Notes under the pieces: generated by a model | Database searches by the model: none | The model's input: the letters and a program-made list of their open reading frames with translations, nothing else | What the model was told of the DNA's origin: nothing | Shown here: positions 1-8,446 of the stretch, in pieces | Numbering within the stretch: position 1 is the stretch's first letter | Layout: every line of letters starts with the position of its first letter | Made by a program: the position numbers and the translations under genes | DNA from: Halalkalibacter krulwichiae | Lineage (GTDB): Bacteria; Bacillota; Bacilli; Bacillales; Bacillaceae_D | NCBI RefSeq assembly: GCF_002109385.1 | Contig: NZ_CP020814.1 | Coordinates: forward strand, 3,991,501 to 4,055,500 | Length of the DNA: 64,000 bases | Reading direction: 5' to 3'

Positions 1-882
1 TCCAAGGCACGTCACTGTCTAGCACTAAAATGACATCGGCTTGTTCGAGCCATTTGTTTTGTTCCGGTGTGTTCCATTGATAACCGATGTGCATCGCGTG
101 ATCAGCCGGGAAGTTCACATAGTTCGGGCATGATTCCAATACGGGAATGGCCAATTGTTCTGAGAGACGGATTAACTCATTCACGGCTGCTTCGTTTCGC
201 CCTAAATAAGAGGTAACGATCAGCGGGTTTTTGGAGTTTCGTAAATCATTGGCTATTTCTGTGACTTGTTTTGGCGGGAGTGCACTTGGAGCGATCGGCT
301 CCCACAAGCTCGGATCGATCGTAACCTTTTCTTCCAGCTGTTCTTCCATTACTTCCCGTGCCCCATTAAATAAACCGGGCCTTTCGGTTCGCTTTTCGCA
401 AATTGCATCGCACGGTGGACAAGTTGTTTGACATTTTTTCCAGAGCGGATTTCGTGATTGTATTTTGTATAGCCACGCATGATGCCGCGTTGGTCGAAGA
501 CATCTTGAATCCAGTGAATGAATTCATTGCGACTTCCGGTCAGTTCCCCTTCTTGTGTGAACGGCGACGCCCCAGCGAATATTAGGACAGGCACTCTTCC
601 TTTAGCTGCATTGTGGATCGCACCGCCTAAGTTTTGCGTACCGCATTCGACGTGGATGATGACCGCTTGTGGGATGCCTGTTTTTTGAGCGTACCCGTGA
701 GCTGCGCTTAAGGCGACCATTTCATTCGGGCAGACGATAACCTCAGGTAGTTCCCGGTTATCTCGTTGTGCTTTCGCTAAACTTTCAATCATCGCTGGAT
801 GGTCACTGCCTAAATTTGCAAAAATATAAGAAACATTTGCTTCCTGTAACGCTTCTAAAAAAGCGGTGCTTGTCGTATACAT
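1..882 (-). pseudogene. Thiamine-diphosphate-dependent 2-oxoacid decarboxylase-like protein, frameshifted and cut by the window edge
   Basis: N-terminal and central parts of a COG0028 enzyme (acetolactate synthase/benzoylformate decarboxylase superfamily). The start at 882 follows GAGGGAGA. Residues 1-175 form the pyrimidine-binding domain, with Glu54 in CPNEMVALSAAHGYAQ, Ser26 in ANLGSDH and His77 in IHVECG. These three line up with Glu47, Ser26 and His70 of Pseudomonas benzoylformate decarboxylase as I recall that sequence. The frame stops at 349 after GPVYLMG, but another frame continues AREVMEEQ... to base 1 and ends in a typical middle-domain LVLDSDVPW. Adding one base to the C4 run at 361-364 rejoins the two. 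The gene is last in a minus-strand set after the PanE-like and LDH-like dehydrogenases. Family assignment is firm; substrate is inference. It could be a sequencing error rather than a pseudogene. Confidence 0.8.
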
Positions 883-903
883 TAGATCTCCCTCTTTCTT
901 CTA

Positions 904-1824
904 TTATAAAAAGTACGCTTTGTTTTCCACGATCATTGCCTGAATCGTTTTGGCTGATTGGGTAAGCGCCTTCGTTTCTTGATCACTTAAATCCCACTCG
1001 ATGATTTGTTGAATCCCGTTTCGATTTACCTTGATTGGAACACCGAAACTCATGTCATCGAGCCCATAATGTCCAGAAACAATCGCGGACCCAATGGTCT
1101 CCATTGGCTCGTCTTTTGAAAGCTTGGCAACGAGCTTGCTCATCCCTACTCCCGTTGTCCATCCTGTTGTTCGCGGTACATTGAGCTCATTAAAGCGGAC
1201 GAACCACGTCTTAAGCTCTGCTCGGATCTGTTCCTCTTGCTGCGGTGTTACCGAAAGCTGCTCACCGCTTTTTCGAACGTGGCTAAAAAGTGGCACTTGA
1301 GACCCGCCATGCTCCCCGATCACAGGGCTTACGACATGCTCCTTCGCCTCAATGCCTAACGTGCTGCGCAGAGCCCATTCAAATCGGTACGAATCATTTA
1401 ATGAATAGCCGATTAACTGTTCACGCTGAAAATCAAATGCTTTGTAAAGATAATAATTTAAAAGGTCAACCGGGTTTGAAGCGGTTACAATAATGGCGTT
1501 AGGCACATACGTTTCAATCACTTGACCTATTTTCCGGAAAATCGAGATATTCTCTTGTAAATAAGCATTTCTTGATTTAACATCGCTGCGATTCGGAACA
1601 CCGGCTGTAATAATGACAATCGATGAATCCTTTAAGTCCGGATAGCTCCCTCGATACATTCGCTTGTGTGGAAAAGCATTTTCAAAATCCATCACATGAT
1701 TATCTAAAAACGTTTCATTGACATCAATTAAGCAAAGTTCATCAGCTAACTCGTTCATCGCTAACGTCATGGCACAGGCTGCACCTAACGTACCGGCTGC
1801 TCCTATGATCGATATTTTTTTCAT
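904..1824 (-). CDS. Lactate/malate dehydrogenase family NAD-dependent 2-hydroxyacid dehydrogenase
   Basis: A 306-residue LDH/MDH superfamily enzyme that should interconvert an L-2-hydroxyacid and its 2-oxoacid with NAD. The Rossmann motif GAAGTLGA is at residues 8-15, SNPVD at 116-120, a substrate-carboxylate Arg in LNDSYRF near 148, and the catalytic His172 in GEHGGSQVP. The specificity loop (PNRSDVKSRNAY) matches neither classical lactate nor classical malate dehydrogenase, so the substrate is open. The ATG at 1824 has GAGGGAGAAG upstream. The gene overlaps the 3' end of the PanE-like gene by 83 nt and is followed 21 nt later by the TPP enzyme. From context it may be the L-specific 2-hydroxyacid dehydrogenase of the cluster. 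Confidence 0.85.
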   Translation of the reverse strand: MKKISIIGAAGTLGAACAMTLAMNELADELCLIDVNETFLDNHVMDFENAFPHKRMYRGSYPDLKDSSIVIITAGVPNRSDVKSRNAYLQENISIFRKIGQVIETYVPNAIIVTASNPVDLLNYYLYKAFDFQREQLIGYSLNDSYRFEWALRSTLGIEAKEHVVSPVIGEHGGSQVPLFSHVRKSGEQLSVTPQQEEQIRAELKTWFVRFNELNVPRTTGWTTGVGMSKLVAKLSKDEPMETIGSAIVSGHYGLDDMSFGVPIKVNRNGIQQIIEWDLSDQETKALTQSAKTIQAMIVENKAYFL

Positions 1825-2743
1825 TGTCTTCTCCCTCTAACATGCGAATAAGATGGTAAATGAGTTCATTCGTTGGAACCGCTATGTTATGTCGCTTTGC
1901 TTTTTCAACAATCGCTCCATTTAAGTAATCAATTTCCGTCGGTCGACCACTATGAAGATCTTGTACCATTGACGGCAAATGATTTCCGGACATTTTCGGA
2001 TCAAACACATCGACGATCATCTTCACAATCACTTCTTTATTGAGGTTGATTCCTTCCGCCTCTGCGACGACAATGATCTCATCAACAATCGCATTGATCA
2101 CCTCATCAATTTGCTGATAGCTTCCAACGGCACTAACGGTGTCATTGATGATCGTACAAAGCGTATTTAATACGGCGTTAAAAGCAACCTTGTTCCAGAT
2201 GCTAATCAAAACATCTCGCGAGACCTCCACATTCATCCCTGCCGCATTCATCACGGCACAAATCTCTTTAACTGCTTCTGACTCTCCGCCGTCAACTTGC
2301 ATAATGTGAACATGCCCCGTACCAAGCGCTTGAATATGACCCGGGCCAAGGAGCTCCGTACCAAAAGTCGTCACACCTGCTAACAGTCGGCTTTTTGGTA
2401 CATATGTTTCAAGCGTTTCAATATTGCCTAAGCCATTTTGAAGAGTTAGCACTCGGGTATGATCTCCAATTAAGTGACGACAGCTTTTCACCATCTCATC
2501 TGTCTGCATCGATTTCGTAAAGACGATCACTAAGTCGAATGTCCCCTCGCTTTCTTCTGGCAACGAAGCATCCATATAAAGCACTTGATTACGATCTTCC
2601 TTTTTGATAGCTAGTCCGTTCTCTCGTATTTTCTTCACATGCGTCTCCCAACGATCGACTAAGAGCACCTCATTTCCAGCCTCAAATAACATGGACCCAA
2701 AGCGACATCCCATTGCGCCCGAGCCGGCGATTGCTATTTTCAT
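1742..2743 (-). CDS. PanE/ApbA (ketopantoate reductase) family 2-hydroxyacid dehydrogenase
   Basis: About 333 residues. Starts with the NADP/NAD-binding motif MKIAIAGSGAMGCRFG and has LTLQNGLGN and the conserved Lys in ISIWNKVAFNAVLN, all typical of ketopantoate reductases. The ATG at 2743 is preceded by AAAGGAGG; an in-frame upstream ATG at 2797 lacks a site. The last 30 or so residues lie inside the next gene and look like read-through sequence rather than domain. Known members of this family include D-mandelate-type D-2-hydroxyacid dehydrogenases as well as true PanE. The location beside an LDH-type enzyme and a decarboxylase favours a catabolic D-2-hydroxyacid dehydrogenase over pantothenate synthesis; that is inference. 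Confidence 0.8.
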   Translation of the reverse strand: MKIAIAGSGAMGCRFGSMLFEAGNEVLLVDRWETHVKKIRENGLAIKKEDRNQVLYMDASLPEESEGTFDLVIVFTKSMQTDEMVKSCRHLIGDHTRVLTLQNGLGNIETLETYVPKSRLLAGVTTFGTELLGPGHIQALGTGHVHIMQVDGGESEAVKEICAVMNAAGMNVEVSRDVLISIWNKVAFNAVLNTLCTIINDTVSAVGSYQQIDEVINAIVDEIIVVAEAEGINLNKEVIVKMIVDVFDPKMSGNHLPSMVQDLHSGRPTEIDYLNGAIVEKAKRHNIAVPTNELIYHLIRMLEGEDNEKNIDHRSSRYVRCSLCHDVSDERVS

Positions 2744-2949
2744 AACCCGTTCCTCCTTTAGAAGATTGATTAGTAACTTATATAAGCTTTCTATCATTTT
2801 TAGAACAATCTACTAGAGATTTCCAACTAACAAAAAAAGATTCAACCGGTATATAGAATAAGGAAACAACTAGGAGATCAAATATTTTTTAAAAAAATAG
2901 TTAATATTTCACTCATCTTAGCCATACAGTTTAGTAAAGCCTTACGAAC

Positions 2950-2996
2950 AAGGCACCTTGCCTTTCTTCGTGAACAATAGTGAACACGTCGTTCAC
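2950..2996. promoter_or_regulatory. Two palindromes in the divergent promoter region, likely IclR operators
   Basis: The 291-bp gap between the minus-strand dehydrogenase operon and the iclR-type gene holds two perfect inverted repeats: AAGGCACCTTGCCTT (2950-2964, arms of 6) and GTGAACACGTCGTTCAC (2980-2996, arms of 6). Extra GTGAAC/GTTCG half sites lie nearby. Position between divergent transcription units and next to an IclR gene makes them candidate operators; binding is not shown. Confidence 0.45.
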
Positions 2997-3034
2997 ATAT
3001 CGAACAAAAAATCTAAAAAAAAGAAGTGATACTA

Positions 3035-3805
3035 GTGAGCGATCAATACGTCCTAAAAACTCTAGTAAACGCGATTGATGTGTTGTCCATTTTTGAAGAA
3101 GAAGTAGAGCTGACACCAAGTGAAATCGAACATAGAGTCAAAATGAACCGAACCAATTTGTTTCGAATCCTGTATACACTACGGCAAGGAGGCGTTTTAG
3201 AATGTGATCCAGAAACCGGAAAATATCGCATTGGCATGAAACTTGTACACCTATCCTCCCTTTACTTAAAACGATTAGACATTCGCACGATTAGTCATCC
3301 GCACTTAGTTGAGTTGCGAGATTCGTTAAATGAAACGGTCCATCTCGTTGTGATGAATAATGAGCGAGCTACCTTTGTTGACAAAGTAGAATCAGGCGGA
3401 GAGCTCGATATAAATATGGGCTCCTATGTTGGATGGAGTGCTCCACTCTACTGCACCGCCTCTGGAAAGCTACTACTAAGTTTTGAATCTGATGAAAAAG
3501 TCGTGCAGTATGCATCAACAGAAACGATGAAACGTTATACTCACAACACGCTTACAACGAAAAAGGAATTTCTTGATAGCATTGCAGAAATTCGCGAGCT
3601 CGGATATGCGATGGACAAAGAAGAAATGGTAGAAGGCTTAACATGTATCTCCTGTCCGATCGTCGATGAAAATCAAAAAGTTCTAGCAGCGATTAGTGTC
3701 TCAGGCGCGACGACCCGAATGAAAAGCAAGCATGACTTTGTTCTTACACAACTATTTGAAACCGCTACCAAAATAGCTGAGATAAAAAAGAAAATACCGA
3801 ATTAA
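3035..3805 (+). CDS. IclR family transcriptional regulator (2-hydroxyacid/TRAP cluster)
   Basis: About 256 residues: an N-terminal winged helix-turn-helix (LTPSEIEHRVKMNRTNLFRILYTL) and an IclR effector domain (ETVHLVV, FVDKVES, YCTASGKLLL, GYAMDKEEMVEGLTCISCPI). I chose the GTG at 3035 because AAGAAGTGAT lies four bases upstream; a GTG at 3026 would sit inside that site. It is divergent from the dehydrogenase operon and 17 nt upstream of dctP, so it probably controls both arms in response to the transported acid or a breakdown product. Confidence 0.88.
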   Translation: MSDQYVLKTLVNAIDVLSIFEEEVELTPSEIEHRVKMNRTNLFRILYTLRQGGVLECDPETGKYRIGMKLVHLSSLYLKRLDIRTISHPHLVELRDSLNETVHLVVMNNERATFVDKVESGGELDINMGSYVGWSAPLYCTASGKLLLSFESDEKVVQYASTETMKRYTHNTLTTKKEFLDSIAEIRELGYAMDKEEMVEGLTCISCPIVDENQKVLAAISVSGATTRMKSKHDFVLTQLFETATKIAEIKKKIPN

Positions 3806-3822
3806 TCGAGGGGGAAAATTGT

Positions 3823-4863
3823 ATGAAGAAGATTTTATCGCTAGGATTTGTGTCGCTATTGTTTCTCTTTTTGCTTGCTGCCTGTGGCAGTGGCACGAGT
3901 GATAACGGACAGTCAGAAGCTTCCGATCCAGAAGAAGCAACGAGTGAAACGGATGGCGAAGTGTACGAACTACGTCTTGGACATATTGCAACCGAAACGA
4001 ACCCATATCATCTACTAGCACTTGAGTTCAAAGAGTTAGTTGAAGAGAGATCAGAGGGCCAAGTGAAAATCAATGTATTTGCGAACGGCCAGTTAGGCCA
4101 GGAAAGAGAATTACTTGAGTCGATGCAATTTGGAAATATGGATTTAGCGGTTATTACTAGTTCACCTGTTACAAACTTTGTACCAGAGTTCGGGATTCTT
4201 GATGTTCCTTACCTTTTTGAAGATTGGGATCATGTCGAACGTTTCCTAGATTCTGATGTTGCCGAAGAGCTTTTAAAAGAAACAGACAATGTCGGCATTA
4301 ACACATATGCCTTCATCCCACGTGGCTTTAGAAGCGTGACCAACTCGAAGCACCCTGTTCACACACCAGACGATATGAAAGGCTTGACATTGCGCGTTAT
4401 TGAAAGCGGTGTTTACTTAGATACGATTAATGAAATGGGTGCAACGGCAACTGGAATGCCTTGGTCCGATGCCTTCACTGCCATGCAGCAAGGAGCGATT
4501 GACGGACAAGAAAATGACTACTCAATCAACTACACACAAAATGTGTTCGAAGTGCAAAAGTACCTTTCGTTAACGGAGCATATTTTCGCGATTAATACGA
4601 TCATGTCTAGTCAAACAACGATGGAGAAATTACCTGAAGACCTTCAACAACTAATCGCCGATGCAGCTGTTGATGCGGCCAAAACTATCGCTGAGCACAA
4701 CCGCGAGCAACAAGATGTCCTAAAAGCAAACTTGCTTGAAAAAGGCATGGAAATTAACGAAGTCGACAAAGAACTATTTATGAATGCCGTTCCAAACACA
4801 CAAGAGAAATACAGCCAACAATTTGGCGAAACGTACTTTAAAGGTATTACTGATCTTAGATAA
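3823..4863 (+). CDS. dctP: TRAP transporter substrate-binding protein DctP
   Basis: A 346-residue extracytoplasmic receptor. A lipoprotein signal ends in LLAACGSG (lipobox Cys near residue 21), followed by an acidic Ser/Asp/Glu-rich linker. The DctP fold is shown by LGHIATETNPYH, FANGQLGQERELLESMQFG, the ligand Arg in MKGLTLRV and GAIDGQENDYS. It delivers an organic acid to the DctQM permease. The strong GAGGGGGAAA site precedes the ATG. The 228-bp gap to dctQ is filled by a repeat element, unusual for a TRAP operon. The substrate cannot be read from the sequence; the neighbours suggest an aromatic or aliphatic 2-hydroxyacid. Confidence 0.92.
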   Translation: MKKILSLGFVSLLFLFLLAACGSGTSDNGQSEASDPEEATSETDGEVYELRLGHIATETNPYHLLALEFKELVEERSEGQVKINVFANGQLGQERELLESMQFGNMDLAVITSSPVTNFVPEFGILDVPYLFEDWDHVERFLDSDVAEELLKETDNVGINTYAFIPRGFRSVTNSKHPVHTPDDMKGLTLRVIESGVYLDTINEMGATATGMPWSDAFTAMQQGAIDGQENDYSINYTQNVFEVQKYLSLTEHIFAINTIMSSQTTMEKLPEDLQQLIADAAVDAAKTIAEHNREQQDVLKANLLEKGMEINEVDKELFMNAVPNTQEKYSQQFGETYFKGITDLR

Positions 4864-4876
4864 AACGAGACAACTT

Positions 4877-5000
4877 TAGCGGAGGAAAGATACGTAGACT
4901 CCTGCGGGATGAAAGGCAAGGGTGAGCCCTACAGTGCGTTAGCACGAGGAGGCTCACCAGCCGCCCGCGGAATGCGAAGTATCTTTTCGGAGCGGATGCT
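4877..5000 (+). repeat. Dispersed long-hairpin intergenic repeat, copy 1
   Basis: About 124 bp starting TTAGCGGAGGAAA and ending TTTTCGGAGCGGATGCT. Nested complementary arms (AAAGATAC/GTATCTTT, CTGCGGG/CCCGCGG, GTGAGCC/GGCTCAC and GTGC/GCAC around the apex) would let it fold into one long hairpin. A second copy lies in opposite orientation at 17384-17510. Elements of this style (CTCCTGCGGGA ... GAGGAGGCTCACC ... GGAGCGGA) recur in Bacillaceae intergenic DNA as far as I recall. It separates dctP from dctQM and could act as a partial terminator or RNA-stability element. Confidence 0.75.
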
Positions 5001-5091
5001 ACGCTATTACATTCAGACTCTTCGTTAATTAAAACTCTTTTGTTCCGGCCTCAATTAAAAATGTTTTCATAGAAAGAGGGGAAGCATCTCT

Positions 5092-5577
5092 ATGAAACTA
5101 GCAAATCGGATTAGTTCAGCCATTGATAAAATCTGTCAGCATGTGATTACGATCCTGCTTGTGACCGTTTCAGTTGTATTGTTTATTCAAGTGTTCTCTA
5201 GATTTGTATTAAATAGTGGGACGTTTTGGACAGATGAACTTGCTCGATATGCGACCGTATGGCTTGTTTTCTTAGGAGCGGCCATCGCAACTAGAGATAA
5301 ATCTCTCATGAGTGTCGACATTTTCGAAAGTCTCTTTCCGAAATCGAAACGTTATCTCAGAATCTTTCAAACCGTTATGATGCTCATCTATGCAGGCCTA
5401 ATAGCGAAAATCAGTTACGGCACCTTAACTTTAGTGAAAAATCAGCTCTCACCGAACATGTCCGTACCAATGACGGTCCTTTATGCAGTTCTTCCGTTAT
5501 CAGCACTTATTATGGTCATTCATCTTGTTGTCCATCTGCTCCCTACCAAATCCGGCCAAGGAGATGATCAAACATGA
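5092..5577 (+). CDS. dctQ: TRAP transporter small permease DctQ
   Basis: 161 residues with four predicted membrane helices. The family signature FIQVFSRFVLNSGTFWTDELARY and VFLGAAIATRDK is clear. It pairs with DctM to form the membrane part of the TRAP carrier. The ATG at 5092 follows AAAGAGGGG. Its stop overlaps the dctM start by four bases, so translation is coupled. Confidence 0.92.
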   Translation: MKLANRISSAIDKICQHVITILLVTVSVVLFIQVFSRFVLNSGTFWTDELARYATVWLVFLGAAIATRDKSLMSVDIFESLFPKSKRYLRIFQTVMMLIYAGLIAKISYGTLTLVKNQLSPNMSVPMTVLYAVLPLSALIMVIHLVVHLLPTKSGQGDDQT

Positions 5578-6839
5578 TTACGATTCTACTACTTGCCGCT
5601 CTTTTGCTAATGGCAATGGGGCTTCCAATTGCTGTCACGATCGGTCTTGTCTCCATTGGCTATATTTTCATCAATGAGATTCCTGTGAACATCATCACCC
5701 AGCAAATCGTCGGCGGGGTCGATGTCACCTCTTTGCTTGCAATTCCCCTTTTCATCTTAGCTGGTGACTTAATGAGCAAAGGTGGACTGGCTAAGCGGAT
5801 GATTCGACTCGCCAGTGCTCTTGTTGGGAAAGTAAGTGGCGGCCTAGGTCTCGTCACCGTTCTTGCTTGTATGTTCTTTTCGGCGATTTCTGGAAGCGGG
5901 GTCGCAACCGCCGCTGCACTTGGTAGTTTAATGATCCCTGCCATGGTAAATAAAGGCTATGACCGCGGCTTTGCGAGCTCAATTGTGGCAACCGCAAGTC
6001 CGTTAGGGGTCATCATCCCACCAAGTATTTCCTTTATCATTTACAGCAGCTTAACAGGCGTTTCAGTTGCGAACCTATACAAAGTCGGGATTCCCGCAGG
6101 CCTATTAATTGGCTTCGTCTTAATGATCTTGTTTTATTTCTTAGCACGAAAACATGGTTACAAAGCAGAAAATACTCCTTTTGACCGCAAAGAATTTTGG
6201 TCAGCGTTAAAAGACTCGCTTTGGGCGTTAGGGACTCCGGTTATCTTAGTCGGAGGGGTTTTCGGCGGCGTGTTCACGCCAACAGAATCGGCTGTTGCCG
6301 CTGTCTTTTATGCATTAGGTGTTGGTCTGTTTATTTATAAAGATTTGAAGTTCAAAGACATCCTGCCGATCTTTTACGGATCAGCCAAACTAACAGCTAA
6401 CATCATGTTTATCATTGCGAACGCCTCCTTACTTGCATGGGTATTAACAGCAGAAGGAATTCCGCAAAGCATCGTTGCAACGTTTCTTTCTTTCTCTGAC
6501 AACCCAATTGTCATATTGTTAATCATCAACTTAATCATTTTGATTATTGGCTTGTTCATGGAAACGTCGGCTACGTTAGTGATTCTCGTTCCATTGTTTT
6601 TACCGATTGTCACAAGCCTTGGCATGGACCCGCTCCACTTTGGCATTGTTGTCGTCATCGGTACAGCGATTGGCCTTGCGACTCCGCCTTTTGGCGTCTG
6701 TCTATTTACCGCTGCAAGCGTTGGAAAAGTAAGCATTCAAAAACTATCAAAACATATCGTTCTTCCGATTCTCGTGATGATTGCCGTCTTGTTATTCATC
6801 ACGTTCGTACCAGAAGTTGTCATGTTTTTAGTCAAATAA
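5574..6839 (+). CDS. dctM: TRAP transporter large permease DctM
   Basis: 421 residues, about 12 membrane helices, the ion-coupled transport subunit. Recognisable blocks are LLAIPLFILAGDLMSKGG, FFSAISGSGVATAAALG, SPLGVIIPPSISFIIY, FTPTESAVAAVFYAL and GTAIGLATPPFGVCLF. Length is normal for DctM. Overlaps dctQ by ATGA and is followed 24 nt later by the aldehyde dehydrogenase gene, which fits co-transcription. Confidence 0.93.
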   Translation: MITILLLAALLLMAMGLPIAVTIGLVSIGYIFINEIPVNIITQQIVGGVDVTSLLAIPLFILAGDLMSKGGLAKRMIRLASALVGKVSGGLGLVTVLACMFFSAISGSGVATAAALGSLMIPAMVNKGYDRGFASSIVATASPLGVIIPPSISFIIYSSLTGVSVANLYKVGIPAGLLIGFVLMILFYFLARKHGYKAENTPFDRKEFWSALKDSLWALGTPVILVGGVFGGVFTPTESAVAAVFYALGVGLFIYKDLKFKDILPIFYGSAKLTANIMFIIANASLLAWVLTAEGIPQSIVATFLSFSDNPIVILLIINLIILIIGLFMETSATLVILVPLFLPIVTSLGMDPLHFGIVVVIGTAIGLATPPFGVCLFTAASVGKVSIQKLSKHIVLPILVMIAVLLFITFVPEVVMFLVK

Positions 6840-6863
6840 TATGGAAAAGGGATGGGATTTTTT

Positions 6864-8330
6864 ATGCAAACTACAACTACCTTTCGTGATTGGTCAAGAC
6901 AATACATTGGAGGCCAATGGAAAATAGGAAACAGTGAAAATACGTACTTAAACAAAAATCCATTTGATAAATCGATTCTCGTGAAAATGCCGCTTGCTAA
7001 CCTAGAGGATGTTAACACCGCCTATCAAGAAGCAAAGGCCGCACAGAAAAAGTGGCAGGAAACATCCGCCTATGAGCGCTCCGCTCTGTTAAAAAAAGCA
7101 GCTGAACTACTTGCCAATAAACGCGATGAGATCGTTGGGATCTTAGTCTCGGAAACAGGGAGCAGCTTTGCGAAAGCACAAGCGGAAGTAGACCTTTCCA
7201 TTGCTGATTTGACCGAATTTGCCTCGTTGCCGATTCGGATGACAACTGAAACCGTCCCTTCTGTCGTCCCAGGAAAAGAAAACCGAATCTACCGGCTTCC
7301 TGTTGGGGTCGTCGGCGTCATTAGCCCGTTTAACTTCCCGCTTTACCTATCAATTCGCGCCATCGCTCCAGCCCTTGCTGTTGGAAACGGGGTCGTCGTC
7401 AAACCAGATTTGCAAACGTTCATTTCAGGCGGGCTATTTATCGGGAAGCTCTTTGAAGAAGCTGGCTTGCCAAAAGGACTGCTAAACATCGTCGTTGCTG
7501 ACATTGCTGAAATCGGCGACGCCTTTGTCGAACACCCTGTTCCAAAAGTGATTTCGTTCACTGGCTCAACGGCAGTCGGACGCCACATCGCCCAGCTTTG
7601 TGCGAAAAACTTAAAACGCGTTGCACTCGAATTAGGCGGCAACAACGTCATGATTGTCCTTGATGACGCCGATGTCGAGCAAGCTGCAAGCGCAGCTGTG
7701 TTCGGAAAGTTTCTACACCAAGGTCAAATCTGCATGTCCTTAAATCGAATCATCGTCCACCGCAATCTTTACGACGAGTTTGTGAAAGTCTTTTCTGAAA
7801 AAGTTGCCGGCCTCCGCGTTGGAAATCCGGTAGATCCTAATGTCTTTATCGGACCAATCATCAATCAGAATCAAGTCGATAAAATCCAACAATTAATCGA
7901 CCAATCGATTGAACAAGGGGCCAACGTCGTCACACGCGGCAACGTTACCGGAACACTCATGGAGCCTGTCATCCTCACCGATGTCACAAATGACATGGCA
8001 ATCGCTCAAAACGAAATCTTTGGCCCAGTTGCAGCGATCCTCCCTGTCTCGAGCGAAGAAGAAGCAATCCGCATTGCCAATGACAGCGACTACGGCCTCA
8101 GCGGATCGGTCTTTTCCGGAAACCTCGATCACGGCATCAACGTCGCCTTACAGATCGAAACCGGTATGATTCACGTCAACGACCAAAGCATCAACTGCGA
8201 ATCCATCATCCCGTTCGGCGGCGAGAAAAGCTCAGGCCTCGGGCGCTACGGCGGCGACTGGTCCCTCGAGGAGTTCACAACGCTCCGCTGGGTATCTGTC
8301 CAAAGAGAACCACGACCATTTCCATTTTAA
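6864..8330 (+). CDS. Aldehyde dehydrogenase, benzaldehyde/vanillin dehydrogenase-like
   Basis: 488 residues from the ATG at 6864, which has AAGGGATGGG seven bases upstream; the in-frame ATG at 6852 lies inside that site. An NAD(P)-dependent ALDH with Asn157 (SPFNFP), Glu256 (ELGGNN) and nucleophile Cys290 (GQICMSLNR). The GQICMSLNR version of the active-site block is what I recall from the Bacillus YfmT/benzaldehyde dehydrogenase group rather than from betaine or succinate semialdehyde enzymes. Last gene of the iclR-dctPQM operon and followed by a terminator. Probably oxidises the aldehyde made by the TPP enzyme across the divergent promoter. Confidence 0.88.
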   Translation: MQTTTTFRDWSRQYIGGQWKIGNSENTYLNKNPFDKSILVKMPLANLEDVNTAYQEAKAAQKKWQETSAYERSALLKKAAELLANKRDEIVGILVSETGSSFAKAQAEVDLSIADLTEFASLPIRMTTETVPSVVPGKENRIYRLPVGVVGVISPFNFPLYLSIRAIAPALAVGNGVVVKPDLQTFISGGLFIGKLFEEAGLPKGLLNIVVADIAEIGDAFVEHPVPKVISFTGSTAVGRHIAQLCAKNLKRVALELGGNNVMIVLDDADVEQAASAAVFGKFLHQGQICMSLNRIIVHRNLYDEFVKVFSEKVAGLRVGNPVDPNVFIGPIINQNQVDKIQQLIDQSIEQGANVVTRGNVTGTLMEPVILTDVTNDMAIAQNEIFGPVAAILPVSSEEEAIRIANDSDYGLSGSVFSGNLDHGINVALQIETGMIHVNDQSINCESIIPFGGEKSSGLGRYGGDWSLEEFTTLRWVSVQREPRPFPF

Positions 8331-8338
8331 TGTTGAAA

Positions 8339-8380
8339 GCTCAAGACTAGGGTCAGTGATCCTGGTCTTGAGTTTTTTTA
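8339..8380 (+). terminator. Rho-independent terminator of the TRAP/ALDH operon
   Basis: CTCAAGACCAGG-type stem (CTCAAGACTAGG / CCTGGTCTTGAG) with loop GTCAGTGAT, followed by TTTTTTT, nine bases after the aldehyde dehydrogenase stop. Confidence 0.88.
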
Positions 8381-8402
8381 CGGTACAGGGCTCAGTTGGA
8401 CT

Positions 8403-8443
8403 AAAAAAGCCATCACCCCACTTCACACAAGGAGCAACGGCTC
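8403..8443 (-). terminator. Rho-independent terminator of the germination operon (repeat-type)
   Basis: Read on the minus strand, AGCCGTTGCTCC pairs with GGGGTGATGGCT (with G-U pairs) around a short loop, then T6. It begins four bases after the gerA-type stop. The same sequence with few changes terminates the UPF0316 gene at 12657-12699. Confidence 0.7.
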
Positions 8444-8446
8444 TAC

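Noticed and set aside
1742..1824. Missing base at the end of the PanE-like gene causing the 83-nt overlap
   Set aside because: A stop that would end the gene neatly before the next ribosome site lies in the frame that needs a base removed, opposite to the other breaks. I could not support it.
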